NCBI GenBank assembly: GCA_013289695.1
Contig: JABCZK010000041.1
Coordinates: 1-43,262, forward strand
Source of the DNA: Acidobacteriota bacterium
GTDB taxonomy: Bacteria > Acidobacteriota > Terriglobia > Acidiferrales > UBA7541
Direction of reading: 5' to 3'
Length of the DNA stretch: 43,262 nt
Part shown: positions 35,059 through 43,262 of the stretch, in pieces
Position numbering within the stretch: the stretch's first letter is position 1
Layout of the letters: each line of letters begins with the position of its first letter
Translations under genes and position numbers: made by a program
The notes under the pieces: model-generated
Database searches by the model: none
What the model was told of the DNA's origin: nothing
Seen by the model: only the letters and a program-made list of their open reading frames with translations

Positions 35059-38000
35059 GTTCGTTCTCCACTGAGAGGGACCATTACCCGTACCGTAGTG
35101 CCCTGACTGCCTGAATCAATCTCAAGCCGGCCGCCGATCAACTTCACGCGCTCCTGCATACTGTGGATGCCGACACCAAGTTCAAACCCAGGCTCTTCTT
35201 TCCTTTTTTGTTCATTGCTAGAGCGGCCGTGGCCAATGTCGCTAATTTCCAGAATAAGATTCGAGTCTCGATCAATTCGTATCTTGGCTTCCTGACTCCC
35301 CGAATGGCGCTGGATGTTGGTGAGGCTCTCTTGTACCACCCGGAATAAAGCCAGCTCGATGTCTCGTGCCATCCGTCCGAGACGTGGCGACAGCTCCAAT
35401 TCCACCCGGATTCCACTTCGATTGGTGAAGCCCTTCACATAGTCACGAATCGCGTCCTCTAATCCGGACTGATCCAACACGGCTGGGTGCAACACGTAAG
35501 AAAGCGTGCGGACTTCACGGATGCACTTTTCTGCCAATGCGTTACACTCGGAAATAAGCCGACGTTTTTTTCGCTCCGTCGAAGGAGTCAAAGCACCGAG
35601 TTGACCTAGCATTGTTGTTAGAGCGACGAGGTCTTGGCCTGTAGAGTCGTGCAAGTCCCGGGCGATCCTTCGTCGTTCTTCGTCCTGCCACCGCAGAAGG
35701 CGACCTGAAAGCTTTCGAAGGTCTTCCTCCGCCTGCTTGCGGTCCTTAATGTCTCGTATAAACCCCGTGAAGATATGGCGACGCTCCCTTATGACTTCTC
35801 CGAAGGAGACCTCGACAGGAAATTCCTCTGCATTCTTGCGCAATCCCACAAGCTCTATTCCCTGCCAGTTGATGTGCCGTTGCCTGGTCGCGAGATAGCG
35901 CTTCAAACCTACCTTGTGCATTTCGCGCAGGAACTCCGGCATGAGCATCGTGAGTGGACGTCCGATTAGCTCGGACGCTTCGTAGCCGAAAATTCTGATT
36001 GCCGCGGGATTTACAAAAAGGATTTGGCTGTCCTCGTCGATGCTGACGACGCCATCGTGCGCTGTCTCGACAACTGTACGGTATTGTTCCTCGCTATACC
36101 GCCGCGCTTCTTCGGCTCTCTTGCGTAAGTTAATATCAGTAGCAACAGCACCAGTTGCGTAAATGTTTCCGTGAGTATCGAGCAGCGGGAATTTGTGGAC
36201 GATACTTGTATGTGGTCCGTCCTCCAGGAGGGTTATCTCCTCAAATTCCATGGTAAGGCCTGCGCGAAGCACTTGAAGATCATTCGCTCGAAATTCAGCG
36301 GCCTGTTGAGGGGGAAAGATCTCGCTATCCGTTTTGCCTTCGATCTTTTCCTGGCTTATGCCAAAAGCTCTCTCGAATTCTCTGTTCACCAGGAGGTAGC
36401 GACCTTCCGTATCTTTCAAGAAGATCAAATTGGGGCTGTACTCCAAGATCGCGCGAATGCGCTCCTCAGCTTGCCGCAGTTTCTGCTCGGCGCGCTTGCG
36501 CTCCGTGATGTCCAACGTGGTACCAACAAACTCGAGGGCGTCCCCCGATTTGTCAAAAACCGGCTTACCGATAGCATGGACGTATTTAAGGGAAGCGTCC
36601 GGTAAGACAATTCGATAATCCAACTCCCAATTCCTTCTTTCGGCGACTGCCGCATTGATTTCCGCTCCGTACCTGGGCAGGTCCTCCGGGTGAATTCTTT
36701 GTAGAAAGACCTCGCGAGTCAGCTTGGCCTTGTCGGGATCGATCCCGAAGATGCGGTAAAACTCCTCCGATCCAAACATGTCACCAGACGAAGGGTTCCA
36801 CGACCAGACCCCCATTCGAGCGATCCTCTCGGCCATGGCCAGATAGATCTCTCCGCGTCTGCGCTCCTCTTCCGCCCGCTTGCGGTCCTCAATATCGATA
36901 GCCGATCCGTACCATTTGACGATGTCCCCATGCATGTCGCGTAAGGGCACCATACGCAGAAATTGCCAGCGATACTCCCCATCCGCCCGGCGCATGCGCG
37001 CTTCATCCACAAAGGGATTCCCATTCGCCAAGCTTGCTCGCCACTTCTCCACGCAGCCTTCGAGGTCTTCGGGTTGAATTACCGTCGTCCAACCCCAACC
37101 CTGCAGATCCTCTAGCGAGAGTCCCACATATTCCAGCCAACGTTGATTGAAATAATCGATGGATCCGTCAGGACGAGCGGAGTGTATCAGCGCGGGCGTT
37201 GTGTCCAGTACCAGACGAAGGTGATCTTCACTCCGCCGCAACGCATCTTCGGCGCGCCGGCGTTCTGCAATTTCCTGGCGCAGCTCCTCGTTAGTGGCTG
37301 TAAGTTGATTGGTGCGTTCGACGACACGTTGTTCGAGTCTTTCGTTGAGTCGCCGGACTTCCACTTGCGTCTGCCTATCTACCTCTGACGTCAAAATGGC
37401 TGCGCCGAGAACTAAAAAGGTAACAATAGAAATTCCATAGCCGCCGAAGGTGGAGATGCTCAAGGCGTGCGACAGATTCGGGGACGTAGCAGTCGGTACG
37501 AAGCTGACAGCGGCCATGCCGGTGTAATGCATCAGGGAAATGGCGACACCCATCGCCGCCGCGCTTATGACCTTGGCCAAGGAGGTTCCCCTGAAATCTT
37601 CGCGGTAGTCGAAGGTGAACATCAGCGCGATGCGAGAAAAAAAAATCGCAAGCACTAAGGACAGGGCCACGAGCACGGGATCATAGCGGGTTGTCGCCGC
37701 CAATCGCATCGCAGCCATGCCAACGTAATGCAGGGCGGCTACGCCGCCGCCGATGATGAAACTGCCAGTCCACGCCTGAACTGGCCCCATTTTTTTTCGA
37801 GTCGCCACATAGAGTGCTATTGCCGACGCAAGGACACCTATCGAGAGGGACGCCAGAACTGTGGGCCAGTGGTAGTCCACTGTGACCGGCAAGCGGAACG
37901 CTAACAACGCATTGAAATGCATCGCCCAGATTCCGATGCCCATCGCAATGGCGCCACCGGTCAGCCAGGCCGCTCGAACCCAGCCGCGCGCGGCGGTTAC

Positions 38001-38111
38001 TCGTCCGCCAAGATCGAGTGCGGCGTAGGAGGCGGCGAAGGCGATTAATATCGAGCGAGCGACTTGGCCGTAATCGTAGGAACCTACAAGAGGAGTCCCG
38101 ATCTGGATCAT
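35055..38111 (-). CDS. MHYT-PAS4 sensor histidine kinase
   Basis: A 1018-residue integral-membrane kinase. Residues 1-240 form a seven-helix MHYT domain; the three motif histidines are His65 (AMHFNALLAF, degenerate), His128 (LHYVGMAAM) and His195 (MHYTGMAAV), proposed copper-mediated O2/CO/NO sensing sites. A coiled coil (about 250-290) leads to four PAS domains (about 295-412, 420-540, 545-665, 675-790). HisKA_3 follows with phospho-acceptor His821 (RDLHDSTGQDL), then HATPase (about 915-1015: ESLTNIQRHS and SDIGHG). The start ATG 38111 follows GGAGGAGG; a frame from 38144 is longer. It is paired with the downstream regulator. Confidence 0.93.
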   Translation of the reverse strand: MIQIGTPLVGSYDYGQVARSILIAFAASYAALDLGGRVTAARGWVRAAWLTGGAIAMGIGIWAMHFNALLAFRLPVTVDYHWPTVLASLSIGVLASAIALYVATRKKMGPVQAWTGSFIIGGGVAALHYVGMAAMRLAATTRYDPVLVALSLVLAIFFSRIALMFTFDYREDFRGTSLAKVISAAAMGVAISLMHYTGMAAVSFVPTATSPNLSHALSISTFGGYGISIVTFLVLGAAILTSEVDRQTQVEVRRLNERLEQRVVERTNQLTATNEELRQEIAERRRAEDALRRSEDHLRLVLDTTPALIHSARPDGSIDYFNQRWLEYVGLSLEDLQGWGWTTVIQPEDLEGCVEKWRASLANGNPFVDEARMRRADGEYRWQFLRMVPLRDMHGDIVKWYGSAIDIEDRKRAEEERRRGEIYLAMAERIARMGVWSWNPSSGDMFGSEEFYRIFGIDPDKAKLTREVFLQRIHPEDLPRYGAEINAAVAERRNWELDYRIVLPDASLKYVHAIGKPVFDKSGDALEFVGTTLDITERKRAEQKLRQAEERIRAILEYSPNLIFLKDTEGRYLLVNREFERAFGISQEKIEGKTDSEIFPPQQAAEFRANDLQVLRAGLTMEFEEITLLEDGPHTSIVHKFPLLDTHGNIYATGAVATDINLRKRAEEARRYSEEQYRTVVETAHDGVVSIDEDSQILFVNPAAIRIFGYEASELIGRPLTMLMPEFLREMHKVGLKRYLATRQRHINWQGIELVGLRKNAEEFPVEVSFGEVIRERRHIFTGFIRDIKDRKQAEEDLRKLSGRLLRWQDEERRRIARDLHDSTGQDLVALTTMLGQLGALTPSTERKKRRLISECNALAEKCIREVRTLSYVLHPAVLDQSGLEDAIRDYVKGFTNRSGIRVELELSPRLGRMARDIELALFRVVQESLTNIQRHSGSQEAKIRIDRDSNLILEISDIGHGRSSNEQKRKEEPGFELGVGIHSMQERVKLIGGRLEIDSGSQGTTVRVMVPLSGERT

Positions 38112-38334
38112 GGTGTCCTCCTCCAGATAGTGCACGGGGTGCACATCGGCCGGTCACCGAGATGGGGACATGCAGACGACTTCAGCAAATACCAGAATAA
38201 CCGAACTGAGCAATTGTTATTATACGTAGATTTACGCACATAGCTATACGAATCGGTAATAAACCATATCCCGAGATAGTTTCCTAATGATTCGACCTAC
38301 GTACTCTGCGGTATTGAAATGATATCGCTGCCCA
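38112..38334. promoter_or_regulatory. AT-rich divergent regulatory region
   Basis: Intergenic between the MHYT kinase (minus) and the sigma-54 activator (plus). It looks much more AT-rich than the flanks. A perfect TATAAT -10 on the minus strand (38224-38219) would serve the kinase gene with a long leader, but the -35 region is weak. No clear sigma-54 (GG-N10-GC) promoter was found. Confidence 0.45.
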
Positions 38335-39420
38335 GTGACTATCGGGCTGGGCCTTCCTTTCTCGAAAAGAAAATTGGAAAAATTGCTCGACCTCGCTCAC
38401 CTCTCGCGCGCGGAGTTATCCAGTCAAGCTGGTTTTGGCGGACTGATCGGTGAATCCGCTCCGATGCGTCGGCTCTGTGAGTTAATCGGACGGATTAGCC
38501 AGTGCACATCCCCAGTTCTCTTAATTGGAGAGACTGGAACGGGAAAAGAGGTAGTAGCGCGGGCCATTCACTCGACTGGAACGCGCCGTGGGAAGACACT
38601 TGTCCCCATTGATTGTTCGGCACTGACTACGACGCTAGTCGAGTCCGAGCTGTTCGGACATGTCCAGGGCGCCTTCACAGGTGCAGACCACTCTAAGCTG
38701 GGTCTGCTCCAGTCCGCTAACAAGGGAACCATCTTTCTCGATGAGATCGGCGAATTCCCACTGTTCTTGCAGCCCAAGTTGTTACGTGCTCTGCAAGAAA
38801 AAGAGATAAGGCCGGTCGGGTCCACGGAGAGGATTCCAATTGACGGGCGGGTCATCGCCGCAACAAATCGAGATCTCGAAGCGGGTGTCCGGGCGGGGAC
38901 GTTCCGTCAGGACCTGTATTTCCGATTGAAAGTTATACAAATCACGCTGCCCGCTCTGCGGCAGCACAAGGCTGACATCCCATTACTGGTCGCTCACTTT
39001 TTGGAGAAATTCTCAGACCCGGTGCAGCCGGTCCACGTGATCTCAGATGACGCATTGCGGCGGTTAATGGCCTACGACTGGCCAGGCAATGTTCGCGAAT
39101 TGGAAAACACTATCGAATGTGCTGTCGCTTTAAGTTCTGACAGCGTTCTGACCGTTGATGACCTGGCTTCGGTCTCCTATCATGCCTCGGCCCCGCATCC
39201 TCCCGATGGCAACGAGATCGTGCCCCTGCAGGAAACGGAGCGTCGCGCCGTCCTGCGCGCTGTGCGGGCAACCAAAGGAGATAAGGTCGCCGCCGCACAC
39301 CTCTTAGCCATTGGCAAGAGCACCCTTTACCGCAAGCTCAAGGAGTACGCCACAGGTCTCAAGCCAATGGAGACCTGGACACAGGATAGGAGCATTAGAC
39401 ACAATGGGACAGAACTTTAG
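38335..39420 (+). CDS. sigma-54 activator without receiver domain
   Basis: A 361-residue enhancer-binding protein of the NtrC/PspF class. Only about 35 residues precede the AAA+ domain, so no receiver, GAF or other sensory domain exists. Motifs are Walker A GETGTGKE (65-72), the sigma-54 contact loop GAFTGA (112-117), Walker B GTIFLDE (131-137), ATNRD (176-180), the Arg fingers FRQDLYFRL (190-198) and WPGNVRELENTIE. The C-terminal Fis-type HTH (KVAAAHLLAIGKSTLYRKLKEY) is present. The GTG at 38335 is the first start after an in-frame stop and has a poor ribosome site. It is upstream of the GGDEF-EAL gene. Confidence 0.92.
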   Translation: MTIGLGLPFSKRKLEKLLDLAHLSRAELSSQAGFGGLIGESAPMRRLCELIGRISQCTSPVLLIGETGTGKEVVARAIHSTGTRRGKTLVPIDCSALTTTLVESELFGHVQGAFTGADHSKLGLLQSANKGTIFLDEIGEFPLFLQPKLLRALQEKEIRPVGSTERIPIDGRVIAATNRDLEAGVRAGTFRQDLYFRLKVIQITLPALRQHKADIPLLVAHFLEKFSDPVQPVHVISDDALRRLMAYDWPGNVRELENTIECAVALSSDSVLTVDDLASVSYHASAPHPPDGNEIVPLQETERRAVLRAVRATKGDKVAAAHLLAIGKSTLYRKLKEYATGLKPMETWTQDRSIRHNGTEL

Positions 39421-39583
39421 TAGACGCGCCGTGGCAAAGCCCGCCATGGAGAAGCTAAGCCGCATTGTCAGTATTGCTGAAGACATTACCCGGCCACCAG
39501 AGATGTCTAGCCAACCGCTGGGGCTGAAGGAAAACCTCTCGGCTATTTCATGTCATCGGAGTCGAAGCCATGCCCTCGCCTGA
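39404..39583 (+). CDS. possible small coupling ORF
   Basis: A 59-residue frame starting MGQNFSRRAVAKPAMEKLSR overlaps the end of the activator gene by 17 bases and the start of the GGDEF-EAL gene by 14. An AGGAG lies 11 bases upstream of its ATG, a loose spacing. No family recognised. It may be a real small coupled gene or a chance frame. Confidence 0.25.
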   Translation: MGQNFSRRAVAKPAMEKLSRIVSIAEDITRPPEMSSQPLGLKENLSAISCHRSRSHALA

Positions 39584-42428
39584 TCTCGCGATGGTCGGTT
39601 CGTACGACCACCGCCTTGTCGCTCTGTCTGTTGTTATCGCAATGCTCGCGTCCTATGCCGCACTCGACGTCGCTGGGAGAGTAACGTCGGCGAGAGACGG
39701 AATCCGGCTCGTCTGGCTAACAGGCGGTGCCGTGGCTATGGGTATAGGCATATGGTCTATGCATTATGTGGGCATGCTCGCTTTCCGCCTTCCAGTTTCG
39801 GTTCAATACGACTGGCCTACTGTAGTGCTTTCGCTACTTGCCGCCATCTTTGCTTCTGCCGCAGCCCTATTTGTCGTAAGTCGAGAGAAGATGAGTTTTG
39901 TTCAAGCCATAATTGGCAGCGTTTTCATGGGGAGTGGAATAGCTGGCATGCATTACATTGGTATGGCAGCGATGCGGCTGCCGGCAGTGTGCCGCTTTTC
40001 CTCCGCAATCGTAATGATTTCAGTCGTTCTGGCGATTGTGATTTCTTTGGTCGCGCTAGGGCTGACGTTTTATTTTCGCGGAGAAACGAAATCCGGCGGC
40101 TGGCGAAAGGTTGTAAGCGCAATTGTGATGGGAGCCGCCATCCCCGTCATGCACTATACCGGGATGGCAGCAGCCAGTTTCACGCCCTCCATGGTGACCG
40201 AAGGCAACCTTTCGCACGCACTCAACATATCTTCGCTCGGGACTACCAGCATCATCATAGTTACTTTTATGGCGCTCGGACTTACCGTCTTAACGTCCCT
40301 CGCCGATCGCGGCTTCTCCGCACAAGCCCTGAAACTTGAATCCAGCGAGAAAAGATCCCGGGAAATACTTGAATCAGCCTTGGATGCATTTATCGGAATG
40401 GATTCGAAAGGAACCATCGTAGATTGGAATACACAGGCGGTGGCTACATTCGGATGGCTGCGTGGGGAGGCTTTGGGTAAATTGTTTTTCACTATTATTA
40501 TTCCTGAGCGCAACCGCGCCGCCTATGAGAACGGCCTTCCGTACTTTCTTGCGTCAGGTGAAGGTGCTGTTCTTAATAAGCGAATCGAAATCACAGCGCT
40601 ACACCGGGACGGACACGAATTTCCTATAGAGCTTGCACTTACTCCCATACAGTGGGGCGAAACACGATTGTTCACTGCGTTTGTTCGCGATATCAGCGTG
40701 CGCAAAAACATGGAAGAGGCATTGTTCGTCGAGAAGGAACGAGCCCAAGTTACCCTCAACTCAATCGGCGATGCCGTTGCATGTACGGACATTTCCGGGA
40801 ATATCACTTTCCTTAACCTCGTCGCCGAGAAAATGACGGGCTGGTCACACAAGGAAGCGGAGGGCCGCCCGATGGCCGACGTTCTGGAAATCCTGGACGC
40901 TACAAGCCGCAAAGCTAACTCCCACCCGATGGAGTTGGCAGTTGACCAAGATCGAACCGTCCACTTGCCGTCGAACAACATCCTCATTCGGCAAGATGGA
41001 TTAGAAATACCAATCGAAGATTCTGTCGCACGCATCCACGACCGTGAAGGACAGGCGACCGGTGCGGTAATCGTTTTCCGCGACGTGAGCGCAGCCCGGG
41101 CCATGACATTGCAGTTGGCTCATTCAGCCCAGCACGACGTTTTGACCGGCTTACCCAATCGAGCGCTGCTGAACGACCGGGTCAGCCAGGCTATTATTTT
41201 GGCATCCCGACACGAGAAAAAAGTTGCAGTCCTGTCTCTGGATTTAGACGGTTTCAAGCACATCAACGATTCCTTGGGGCATCTGACGGGCGACAAGCTC
41301 CTTCAATCCGTCAGCAAGCGCCTCTGTGATTGCGTGCGCTCTTCCGACACCGTTAGCCGCCAGGGAGGCGATGAATTTGTCGTCCTGCTGTCCGAAATGG
41401 AACACTCCGAAGGTGCTGCTGCTACGGCCAGCAGATTGTTGCATGTAGTAGCCGAAGCTCATACCATCAACCAGCAGGATCTGCACGTCACTACCAGCAT
41501 CGGTATCTGCGTATATCCCGGGGACGGCCTGGACGCTGAAACGCTCATCAAAAACGCCGACACGGCTATGTATCAAGCCAAGGAGAACGGGCGTCAGAGC
41601 TACCAGTTTTTCAAATCATCTATGAACGAACGGGCTGTCGAGCGTCAATCCATCGAGGAAGGACTGCGTCGCGCTCTGGAGCGCAAAGAATTCACTCTGC
41701 AATATCAGCCGAAGGTCAATCTGAAGTCCGGTGAGATTACCGGCACGGAAGCATTGCTACGCTGGAGCCCGGCTGGCCAGGGACTCGTCTCTCCCGCAAA
41801 ATTTATTCCCGTCGCGGAAGATTGCGGCCTGATTCTACCAATCGGCAAGTGGGTCCTGCGCGAAGCTTGTATGCAAGCGCGAGCTTGGCTGGACGCACGC
41901 TTACCTCCCATCACTGTGGCAGTGAACATCTCAGCGATGGAATTCCGCAACGAACACTTCCTGGAAGGCGTGTTTGAAATCCTCAAGGAGTCAGGCTTGG
42001 ACCCCAACCTTCTTGAACTTGAACTCACCGAAAGCGTTCTGATGAAGCGTGTCGAAGCCACCGGATCGATCCTTAAGACATTAAGAGAGAAAGGCGTGCG
42101 GGTGGCTGTCGATGATTTTGGGACAGGTTACTCCAGCTTGAGTTACCTCAGAAAATTTCCGATCGATGCCCTCAAAATCGACCAGTCTTTCGTTCGCCAG
42201 ATCACTACTTCTCCTGCCGAAACTTCTATTGTCACTGCAATTATCAGCATGGGCCGTAGCCTCGGACTGCGCGTGATTGCCGAAGGCGTGGAAACGAAGG
42301 AAGAATTGGCTTTTCTTCAAGCCCAACAATGTGAAGAAGCTCAAGGCTACTATTTTGGCCGTCCACTACCGCCCGAGCGTTTCGTCAAGCTGCTCGAAAA
42401 CGGCATACCAGAAGCGATCGTTGCCTAG
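39570..42428 (+). CDS. MHYT-PAS-PAS-GGDEF-EAL cyclic-di-GMP protein
   Basis: A 952-residue membrane sensor that can both make and break c-di-GMP. Residues 1-245 form the MHYT domain with His65 (MHYVGMLAF), His128 (MHYIGMAAM) and His195 (MHYTGMAAA), the same positions as in the kinase. Two PAS domains (about 262-380 and 385-515) follow. The diguanylate cyclase has GGDEF (599-603) and an upstream product-inhibition RxxD (RSSD). The phosphodiesterase domain has EALLRW (from Glu727) and later DDFGTGYSSLSYL and EGVETKEEL. Both catalytic domains look complete. The ATG at 39570 has a loose GGAG site. It is downstream of the sigma-54 activator and probably in its operon. Confidence 0.95.
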   Translation: MPSPDLAMVGSYDHRLVALSVVIAMLASYAALDVAGRVTSARDGIRLVWLTGGAVAMGIGIWSMHYVGMLAFRLPVSVQYDWPTVVLSLLAAIFASAAALFVVSREKMSFVQAIIGSVFMGSGIAGMHYIGMAAMRLPAVCRFSSAIVMISVVLAIVISLVALGLTFYFRGETKSGGWRKVVSAIVMGAAIPVMHYTGMAAASFTPSMVTEGNLSHALNISSLGTTSIIIVTFMALGLTVLTSLADRGFSAQALKLESSEKRSREILESALDAFIGMDSKGTIVDWNTQAVATFGWLRGEALGKLFFTIIIPERNRAAYENGLPYFLASGEGAVLNKRIEITALHRDGHEFPIELALTPIQWGETRLFTAFVRDISVRKNMEEALFVEKERAQVTLNSIGDAVACTDISGNITFLNLVAEKMTGWSHKEAEGRPMADVLEILDATSRKANSHPMELAVDQDRTVHLPSNNILIRQDGLEIPIEDSVARIHDREGQATGAVIVFRDVSAARAMTLQLAHSAQHDVLTGLPNRALLNDRVSQAIILASRHEKKVAVLSLDLDGFKHINDSLGHLTGDKLLQSVSKRLCDCVRSSDTVSRQGGDEFVVLLSEMEHSEGAAATASRLLHVVAEAHTINQQDLHVTTSIGICVYPGDGLDAETLIKNADTAMYQAKENGRQSYQFFKSSMNERAVERQSIEEGLRRALERKEFTLQYQPKVNLKSGEITGTEALLRWSPAGQGLVSPAKFIPVAEDCGLILPIGKWVLREACMQARAWLDARLPPITVAVNISAMEFRNEHFLEGVFEILKESGLDPNLLELELTESVLMKRVEATGSILKTLREKGVRVAVDDFGTGYSSLSYLRKFPIDALKIDQSFVRQITTSPAETSIVTAIISMGRSLGLRVIAEGVETKEELAFLQAQQCEEAQGYYFGRPLPPERFVKLLENGIPEAIVA

Positions 42429-42503
42429 AGAACGGGCGGGCTGTGCATTTGATTTTTCACTTGGTCGCGGTAGGGACGACCATCGCTGATCGCCCCCCGC
42501 ACA

Positions 42504-42536
42504 GAACCGTACGAGCGGCATTACCGCATACGGCTC
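42504..42536 (-). ncRNA. group II intron domain V
   Basis: The minus-strand sequence begins GAGCCGTATGCGG and ends CGTACGGTTC, matching the catalytic domain V. The AGC triad is present in GAGCCG, lower stem GAGCCGTA / TACGGTTC and upper stem GCGG / CCGC. The terminal loop is TAATG-like instead of the GNRA tetraloop, making the domain 33 rather than 34 bases. Confidence 0.8.
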
Positions 42537-42635
42537 CCACCCACCTCGGATGAGTGACGAGCAGTGTTGCTACTCGTACACCGCTCCATCCCTGGGACAC
42601 TCGACTTCCCCGCGCTGTGTCGGGCGAGTGTTGGA

Positions 42636-42842
42636 TTAAACGATGTTCTCCTTGGCCCGCACCCTTTTCTCCCCAGGCTCCGCCGAAGCTTGCTCTTCTT
42701 TGTTCGTCTGGTTCATCGATACTATGGCGCGGTCCGACTCCTCCAGAGCGTGCGTGTCTGCCTTGTGGCTTTGCACCTTCGCAGACCGGCCTCCTTCCCT
42801 TGCGGGCCGAGGCGCTCCAGAGGTCTCCCGGTTCTCGGGCAT
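42636..42842 (-). pseudogene. relic leader of intron-encoded reverse transcriptase
   Basis: A 68-codon frame ends in TAA. It reads REGGRSAKVQSHKADTHALE, then MNQTNKEEQASAEPGEKRVR and AKENIV. This resembles the N-terminal leader of bacterial group II intron maturases, which in intact copies is followed by NTRPTQSGK-like sequence and the RT domain. Here SNTRPTQRG follows after the stop and then the sequence jumps to domain V. Confidence 0.6.
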
Positions 42843-43262
42843 GTTGTTTCTCAGCGTGCGCGGGTTCTCCGACTACGCAGGACCGACTGCTCGCTCGCGT
42901 TTATCGCGAACAATCGTGTTGCCTTCCTCCAATCAGGAGAGAGTCGGCGTCCTGGTTTTGCGTTTTTCGAAGCTCAATAGCCCGGCCCACTGATACCCTT
43001 GTCTACGCTTCGAGCGACACCTCGCGATGTCTCCCGCAAGACTCAGGGCCAAGATGGAGTCGCTGTCTCCTTTCTTGTAGGACTCTTTCATTCTTTAGTT
43101 GGGTCGAGGACTGGCGCGATACTCCGAAGGTGCAGCCTATCCGTTGCTCCCGGTTTCCTCTGGGAGTGCCTCACTAGCTGAACCGTAAGCTCGTTTCCAG
43201 TCCCCGCCTCATCAAACCCATCGTGCCGATTTCCAGCAATGGGCTTACCTGCTCGCTTCTAG

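Larger units (their letters stand above)
42470..43262 (-). mobile_element. group II intron, ORF-less, 3' part
   Basis: On the minus strand the sequence runs from domain I-like RNA (TTCAGCTAGTGAGGC, AGAGGAAACCGGGAG) through a relic leader peptide to domain V (42536-42504) and a domain VI-like hairpin ending near CCCTAC (about 42470). The 5' end is probably beyond the window. The reverse transcriptase (normally more than 400 codons in domain IV) is missing. The intron lies about 40 bases downstream of the GGDEF-EAL stop, in opposite orientation. It would need maturase in trans to move or splice. Confidence 0.8.

Noticed and set aside
42554..43177. 207-codon Cys/Ser/Arg-rich frame on the plus strand
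   Set aside because: It is the reverse complement of group II intron RNA domains, with no protein features.

Overview
The window is about 43 kb of GC-rich bacterial chromosome. I infer an Acidobacteriota (Terriglobia/Koribacter-like) host. The grounds are a receptor-like carboxypeptidase-regulatory domain protein, a CpaE-type MinD ATPase with the GGVGTTT P-loop, a Gly/His-rich secreted protein, an Acidobacteria-style integrase end, and intergenic spacers full of short palindromic repeats. No 16S gene is present, so the assignment rests on gene style only.

Region 1 (1-5250, minus strand) is a housekeeping and heat-shock cluster read hrcA-grpE-dnaJ, then a small secreted protein, rsmE, lepB and the first codons of carA. 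dnaK is absent from the cluster. Region 2 (5250-10950, plus strand) holds a secreted M1-type metallopeptidase, a six-helix membrane protein and a membrane-anchored MutS paralog; an aldehyde dehydrogenase (minus strand) follows convergently. Region 3 (12450-15100) has a Gly-rich secreted protein with a strong terminator, then a decaying stretch: a HigB toxin with a one-base frameshift beside an intact HigA antitoxin, a TPR fragment and a chemoreceptor-like fragment.

Region 4 (15100-32330, minus strand) contains an SDR reductase, a HAMP-SpoIIE (PP2C) phosphatase and an APC amino-acid permease. It continues with a long run of genes read pilM-pilN-pilO-pilP-pilQ-pepP-accB-accC-thiE (type IV pilus alignment complex and secretin, Xaa-Pro peptidase, acetyl-CoA carboxylase subunits, thiamine-phosphate synthase). 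A UbiD-family decarboxylase and a CpaE-like ATPase, split by an overlapping stop/start, lie further upstream.

Region 5 (32600-43262) is accessory. A tRNA-Gly(CCC) has a 42-bp duplicate of its 5' half 611 bp upstream, and an integrase C-terminal fragment lies between the copies: the footprint of an integrated element. An IS110-type transposase fragment follows. Next comes a signalling island: a NarL-type response regulator and an MHYT-PAS4 histidine kinase on the minus strand, then divergently a receiver-less sigma-54 activator and an MHYT-PAS-GGDEF-EAL protein. The two MHYT sensors are close paralogs with their key histidines at identical residue positions. The island ends at a group II intron (minus strand, 5' end probably outside the window) whose reverse-transcriptase body is missing and whose domain V is one nucleotide short.

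The most rewarding items are the twin-MHYT island, the ORF-less intron, the tRNA attachment footprint, the split CpaE gene and the frameshifted HigB. No CRISPR array, rRNA or complete transposon is visible. GC content, codon usage and homology searches were not computed; family calls are from recognition of motifs.
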